46,034 nt of DNA from JBGZFC01 sp964631255. GTDB taxonomy: Bacteria > Bacteroidota > Bacteroidia > Bacteroidales > Dysgonomonadaceae. Position numbers and translations under genes: made by a program. The DNA is taken from contig CAZVWS010000011.1 of NCBI GenBank assembly GCA_964631255.1, positions 1 to 46,034 on the forward strand. Direction: 5' to 3'. Under the pieces are notes generated by a model. The model did not search any database, was not told where the DNA came from, and saw only the letters and a list, made by a program, of their open reading frames with translations. Below, piece by piece: positions 43,117 to 46,034 of the stretch; position 1 is the first letter of the stretch, and every line of letters begins with the position of its first letter.

Positions 43117-44089
43117 ATGAGTACCTTACCAACAACCCCGCACAAAGATACATACAAAATAAGAAATTGGAAAGAATACAATCGAAGTTTATGCAACAGG
43201 GGAGGTCTGACTTTATGGATAAATAATTCGGTACTGGATGAATGGGAAAAAACTTCCCAAAAGCAAAAGATAGTTGGAGAACAGACTTATTGCGACAGTA
43301 TTATCCAATGCTGCCTGTTGTTGAAAATCAATTATGGGTTGAGACTTCGCCAGAGTACGGGTTTTGTTGAAAGTTTATTTACTCTGATGGGTAAAAGTCA
43401 TTTGCCCGTACCGGATTACACGACGCTTTGCCGCCGACAGAACAGCCTTCCCGTAGAAATCGGGGACAGGTTGGCAAGAGGCGAGAAATTAGCAGTGGGT
43501 ATAGATTCCACCGGATTGAAAGTGTATGGGGAAGGCGAATGGAAAGTGCGTAAACACGGCTATNNNNNNNNNNCGTCGCACGTGGCAAAAACTTCACCTG
43601 TGCGTTGATTTGGATACGCAGGAAATCCTGTCGGTAGAATTAACCGGTAACGATGAAGATGACGCTTCGGTAGGAGCTAATATATTGAAGGATAAGACGA
43701 ATAATATCAAACGATTTGCCGGAGACGGGGCATACGACAAGTTCGGATTCAGGGAAGTTTTGGGAAACGACATTCTTCAGATTATCCCGCCTCCCAAAAA
43801 TGCGGTAATACAAAAGGGTAGTAAAAAGACACCTCTGCCCGATTATCTGATTCAGCGTAATAGAGCCGTGGAAGAGATAAACAAACACGGCTCCAGGCGT
43901 TGGAAACAGGAAAACGGCTACCACCAACGAAGTCTCAACGAAGTAGCCATGTTCCGGTATAAGACGATTTTCGGCGGAGAATTAGATGCCCGAACACTGA
44001 AAAATCAGACAACCGAAGTCAAACTGAAATGTTTGGTGTTAAACAAATTCATCGGGACAGGTATGCCCGATGCTTACAAAGTATCTTAA
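43117..44089 (+). CDS. IS5-family (IS903-group-like) DDE transposase, interrupted by an assembly gap
   Basis: About 320 residues, in two parts around 10 N at 43564-43573. Part one, to 43563, has the helical N-terminal domain and the first catalytic block VGIDSTGLKVYGEGEWKVRK. Part two, from 43574, opens RRTWQKLHLCVDLDTQEI and contains the second aspartate in AGDGAYDKFGF. The third block has the glutamate, WKQENGYHQRSLNEVAMFRYK. The three acidic residues of the DDE triad are thus present. The two parts are in different frames only because the gap is written as 10 bases: both gap edges fall on codon boundaries, so any true length that is a multiple of three restores one frame. Confidence 0.9.
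43564..43573. other. Assembly gap of 10 N inside the transposase gene
   Basis: Ten undetermined bases. By comparison with the family, in which KHG and RRxW are separated by about four residues, roughly 6-12 bases are missing. Confidence 0.95.
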
Positions 44090-44129
44090 TTAACTGCGTA
44101 ACGGCAGAAAAGAAAAATACCCTCTTGAC

Positions 44130-44147
44130 TACCGTTGCAACAAAGTC
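44130..44147 (-). repeat. Right terminal inverted repeat of the IS
   Basis: TACCGTTGCAACAAAGTC is the exact reverse complement of 43042-43059. Confidence 0.95.
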
Positions 44148-44156
44148 ATAAGAATT
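44148..44156. repeat. Right 9-bp target site duplication (ATAAGAATT)
   Basis: Identical to 43033-43041 and directly adjacent to the right IS end. Confidence 0.95.
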
Positions 44157-44159
44157 CAT
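44157..44159 (-). other. Stranded start codon of the disrupted outer-membrane gene
   Basis: CAT on the plus strand is ATG on the minus strand. Before insertion it would have been followed by AAT TCT TAT, the target site. It now reads into the IS, where the frame closes after about 36 codons. Confidence 0.85.
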
Positions 44160-44180
44160 CGTCATTTTTTTTGTGATTTC

Positions 44181-44750
44181 TTAGGAGACCTTCACTTTGG
44201 CTACCAATTCGAGTTGCAACGAGAGAGTCATGCCCGGATAATACTCGGGGAAATTGGTCAACATTTCGCTTTTTGCTTTAATGGAGATTGGAAGTGCATC
44301 TTCTTGTGCATACTGCACCAAATTGTTTTGCGAAATGGTGAAATAGAGCGTGCGTTTGTCATTGCTCACGCTTGTAGCTTCGGCAAGAAGTTTGTCCTCC
44401 TTACCCAAATAAAACTTCAACCCAATTAAATGGCTCAAATCCGAATTGTCGGGCGCGATGGCTTCTATCTCCATCTCTTTCAGAGAAAGTGCTTGCAACC
44501 TATCTAACGGGTAGTTGTTGTTTGCCAAAATAGAACCAACACCCAAGTCTATCGTTGCAGAAAACAAAGTGATATCGTTTTTGGAAGATGTTTTGAGAGT
44601 GGGTATTTCTAATTGAAATACAATTGGTTCCGGTTTAATCGGGATGTCAATCGTGATAGAATCGGTTATCTGTTCGCACGAAAACAATAACGCGATTAAA
44701 ACCAATGCCAAATACTTGGTTTTGCTTGGAAGAAGTTGTATTCGTTTCAT
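44181..44750 (-). CDS. Lipoprotein of unknown function, partner of the disrupted barrel gene
   Basis: A 189-residue protein with a lipoprotein signal: basic start, hydrophobic segment, and lipobox LLFSC placing the lipidated Cys at residue 25. The mature part is beta-rich with spaced strands (ITIDIPIKPEPIVFQLEIP, FSATIDLGVGSIL, RTLYFTISQNNLVQY) and may form an Ig-like or jelly-roll fold; no family is recognised. It lies 21 bases upstream of the original start of the outer-membrane barrel gene on the same strand, so the two formed an operon before the IS insertion. It remains intact. No clear promoter box is seen upstream. Confidence 0.7.
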   Translation of the reverse strand: MKRIQLLPSKTKYLALVLIALLFSCEQITDSITIDIPIKPEPIVFQLEIPTLKTSSKNDITLFSATIDLGVGSILANNNYPLDRLQALSLKEMEIEAIAPDNSDLSHLIGLKFYLGKEDKLLAEATSVSNDKRTLYFTISQNNLVQYAQEDALPISIKAKSEMLTNFPEYYPGMTLSLQLELVAKVKVS

Positions 44751-44881
44751 CTCTTGTAGTTTTGTTTATGAATATATCCAATGATTGCACAGTGGTGATT
44801 TTTCGAGAGAAATCCCACTTTTTAACTAACACTTAAAAAACAAAAAAGTTCTGATAATTTTTTCTGGTTGTGCAACTTCCG

Positions 44882-44889
44882 TATCTTTG
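44882..44889 (+). promoter_or_regulatory. -7 element of the GH95 gene
   Basis: TATCTTTG is an exact -7 match, 40 bases before the start codon. TTTT at 44858-44861, 20 bases upstream, is a weak -33 candidate. Confidence 0.5.
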
Positions 44890-44929
44890 CCACTAATTCG
44901 GTTGAATTGCATTTTTTAAAAAAAATAGA

Positions 44930-46034
44930 ATGAAACAAATCAAATTGTCTTGCCTTTTCGTGGTTTTGGTTTTGTTGGGTTGCACCAACCTGTTGATGGC
45001 AGAAAACCAGGAGTTAAAACTCGTATATGATAGAGCAGCAACTATTTGGGAAGAGACACTTCCGTTGGGTAATGGCAGAATAGGGATGATGCCCGATGGG
45101 CAAATCGATGCAGAAACCATCGTTTTGAATGATATAACCATGTGGTCGGGAAGCGAAGATCCGTCGGCATTCGATGCAGATGCAATAAAATATTTGCCTC
45201 AAATTCGCCAACTGCTTTTGGCCGGAAAAAATCACGATGCCCAAAACCTGATGTACCAACATTTTCGTTGCGGAGGACAAGGTTCTGCCTTCGGCAATGG
45301 GAAAGATGCGCCCTATGGCTGTTTCCAGATGTTGGGCAATTTGCAAATCAATTATCAATTCAAAGAACAAGCCAAACCTACAAATTACAAACGAACGCTC
45401 TCGTTGGACGAAGCCATTGCATCAACCCAATTCACGGTGGGAGATACCCATTACTCGCGCGAATATTTTGCTTCGCATGCAGATGATGTTTTGGTTATTC
45501 GCATACAAGCCAACAAGAAAAAATCCATCTCTTTTGCATTGAATTTGAATCGCCCCGAGCGAGCTGTGGTCTCAACCGAGCAAAATAGTCTGATAATGGA
45601 AGGGCAATTGAACGACGGAAACAACGGCGACCAAGGAGTGCGATTTTTCACCAAATTGCAAATTGTAAATAGAGGTGGCAAAATCTTCCAAACTGAAAAT
45701 TCCCTTTTGCTAAACGATGCCGATGAGGCATTTATCATCCTCTCTACTTCTACCAATATGTTGGATAAAAACTATAAAACAACGGTGGAGAATAGGTTGG
45801 CGAACGCCAAAAAAAACAGTTACATCCAATTGAAAAAGGCGCATGTTGCGGCGTATCAGGAAAAATTTAATCGGGTGCAGCTTTTTTTGGGTAAACAGGA
45901 CAACCAAACGCCAACCAACGAACGGTTATCAAAATTTCAGACCGGAGACGACCCCGCTTTCGCCGCACTCTATTTCCAATTTGGACGTTATCTGATGATT
46001 TCCGGCACAAACGAAAATTCCCTGCCGCTCAACC
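44930..46034 (+). CDS. GH95-family glycoside hydrolase lipoprotein (5' part, cut by window end)
   Basis: The first 368 codons are present and the frame is open to the end of the window. The lipobox VLLGC gives a lipidated Cys at residue 18, so the enzyme is probably anchored to a membrane. The mature start KLVYDRAATIWEETLPLGNGRIGMMPDG, split here by a short linker, and the later LNDITMWSGSEDP are the N-terminal GH95 signature. The LGNLQINYQF and YKRTLSLDEAIASTQF blocks follow. GH95 enzymes are 1,2-alpha-L-fucosidases or alpha-L-galactosidases that act on plant or host glycans by inversion. The catalytic domain lies mostly beyond the window. Specificity cannot be decided from this part. Confidence 0.9.
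   Translation, partial: MKQIKLSCLFVVLVLLGCTNLLMAENQELKLVYDRAATIWEETLPLGNGRIGMMPDGQIDAETIVLNDITMWSGSEDPSAFDADAIKYLPQIRQLLLAGKNHDAQNLMYQHFRCGGQGSAFGNGKDAPYGCFQMLGNLQINYQFKEQAKPTNYKRTLSLDEAIASTQFTVGDTHYSREYFASHADDVLVIRIQANKKKSISFALNLNRPERAVVSTEQNSLIMEGQLNDGNNGDQGVRFFTKLQIVNRGGKIFQTENSLLLNDADEAFIILSTSTNMLDKNYKTTVENRLANAKKNSYIQLKKAHVAAYQEKFNRVQLFLGKQDNQTPTNERLSKFQTGDDPAFAALYFQFGRYLMISGTNENSLPLN

Larger units (their letters stand above)
43042..44147. mobile_element. IS5-family insertion sequence, IS903-group-like (about 1.1 kb)
   Basis: The element is 1106 bases as written, including 10 N. It has 18-bp perfect terminal inverted repeats, GACTTTGTTGCAACGGTA, and generates a 9-bp target duplication. 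It carries one DDE transposase gene. IS903 elements, by memory, are just over 1 kb, have 18-bp ends opening GGCTTTGTTG and make 9-bp duplications. Both the ends and the transposase motifs therefore agree with that group. It inserted between codons 1 and 2 of an outer-membrane protein gene, oriented against that gene. The exact length is uncertain because of the N run. Confidence 0.92.

Noticed and set aside
43117..44089. Transposase pseudogene with a true frameshift
   Set aside because: The frame change coincides with the 10-N gap and both edges are on codon boundaries, so it is best explained by gap length.
1..46034. tRNA, rRNA or phage/plasmid genes
   Set aside because: No tRNA-like cloverleaf, rRNA stretch, integrase or replication-initiator gene was recognised in any intergenic region; the only mobile gene is the IS transposase.

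Overview
The window looks like chromosomal DNA from a member of the Bacteroidota, most likely order Bacteroidales. The evidence is the type IX secretion (T9SS) genes porU, porV and porG, families I know mainly from Bacteroidetes (DUF2795, DUF6078, DUF6242, the BT0820-type HAD protein), and repeated upstream boxes of the form TAnnTTTG, the -7 element of the Bacteroidetes housekeeping sigma factor. It is an assembled draft: a run of 10 N interrupts a transposase at 43564-43573. I cannot name genus or species.

Layout. 1-6525 (+): an exported ABM-domain protein, then rex, a FAH-family hydrolase, porU and porV. 6658-8899 (+): ispF, a degenerate methyltransferase-like protein, a PduO-type cobalamin adenosyltransferase and a small DUF2795 protein, ending in a bidirectional terminator. 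8993-18845 (-): trxA, dnaE, an acyltransferase, a Cys-rich DUF6078 protein and purL. 19021-22343: a LysE-type exporter (+), a YfcE-type phosphoesterase (-) and ppk1 (+). 22446-29397 (-): read in transcription order, a DUF6242 lipoprotein, porG, uppS, bamA and two OmpH/Skp chaperones, an outer-membrane biogenesis cluster whose order I recall from Porphyromonas gingivalis. 29484-32596: ribD (-), divergent from prmC-recX-comF (+). 32626-37764 (-): a tightly overlapping run recR, 4-TM protein, HAD hydrolase, GT2, GNAT, tsaC-like, sugar-1-phosphate transferase. 37987-41945 (-): a biotin-carrying carboxyltransferase (oadA/pycB) and a DEAD-box RNA helicase with a long leader. 42253-44750 (-): a lipoprotein/outer-membrane-barrel gene pair broken by an IS5-family (IS903-group-like) insertion. 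44930-end (+): the start of a GH95 glycosidase lipoprotein.

How the genes connect. Most of the window is housekeeping with an envelope theme: PorU and PorV process and shuttle T9SS cargo, PorG belongs to the T9SS core, BamA and the OmpH proteins insert the barrels, UppS makes the lipid carrier, and the recR-led run ends in a polyprenyl-phosphate sugar transferase. I did not find a clearly new multi-gene system. The best-supported unusual event is the IS insertion, which lies exactly between the start codon and the second codon of an outer-membrane protein gene, with an 18-bp perfect terminal inverted repeat and a 9-bp target duplication. Other points worth checking are a palindrome over the rex promoter upstream of T9SS genes, a lipoprotein tied to porG, a Met/Tyr/Asn-rich loop in BamA, a 14-nt tandem repeat upstream of the cobalamin gene, and a long leader in front of the RNA helicase.
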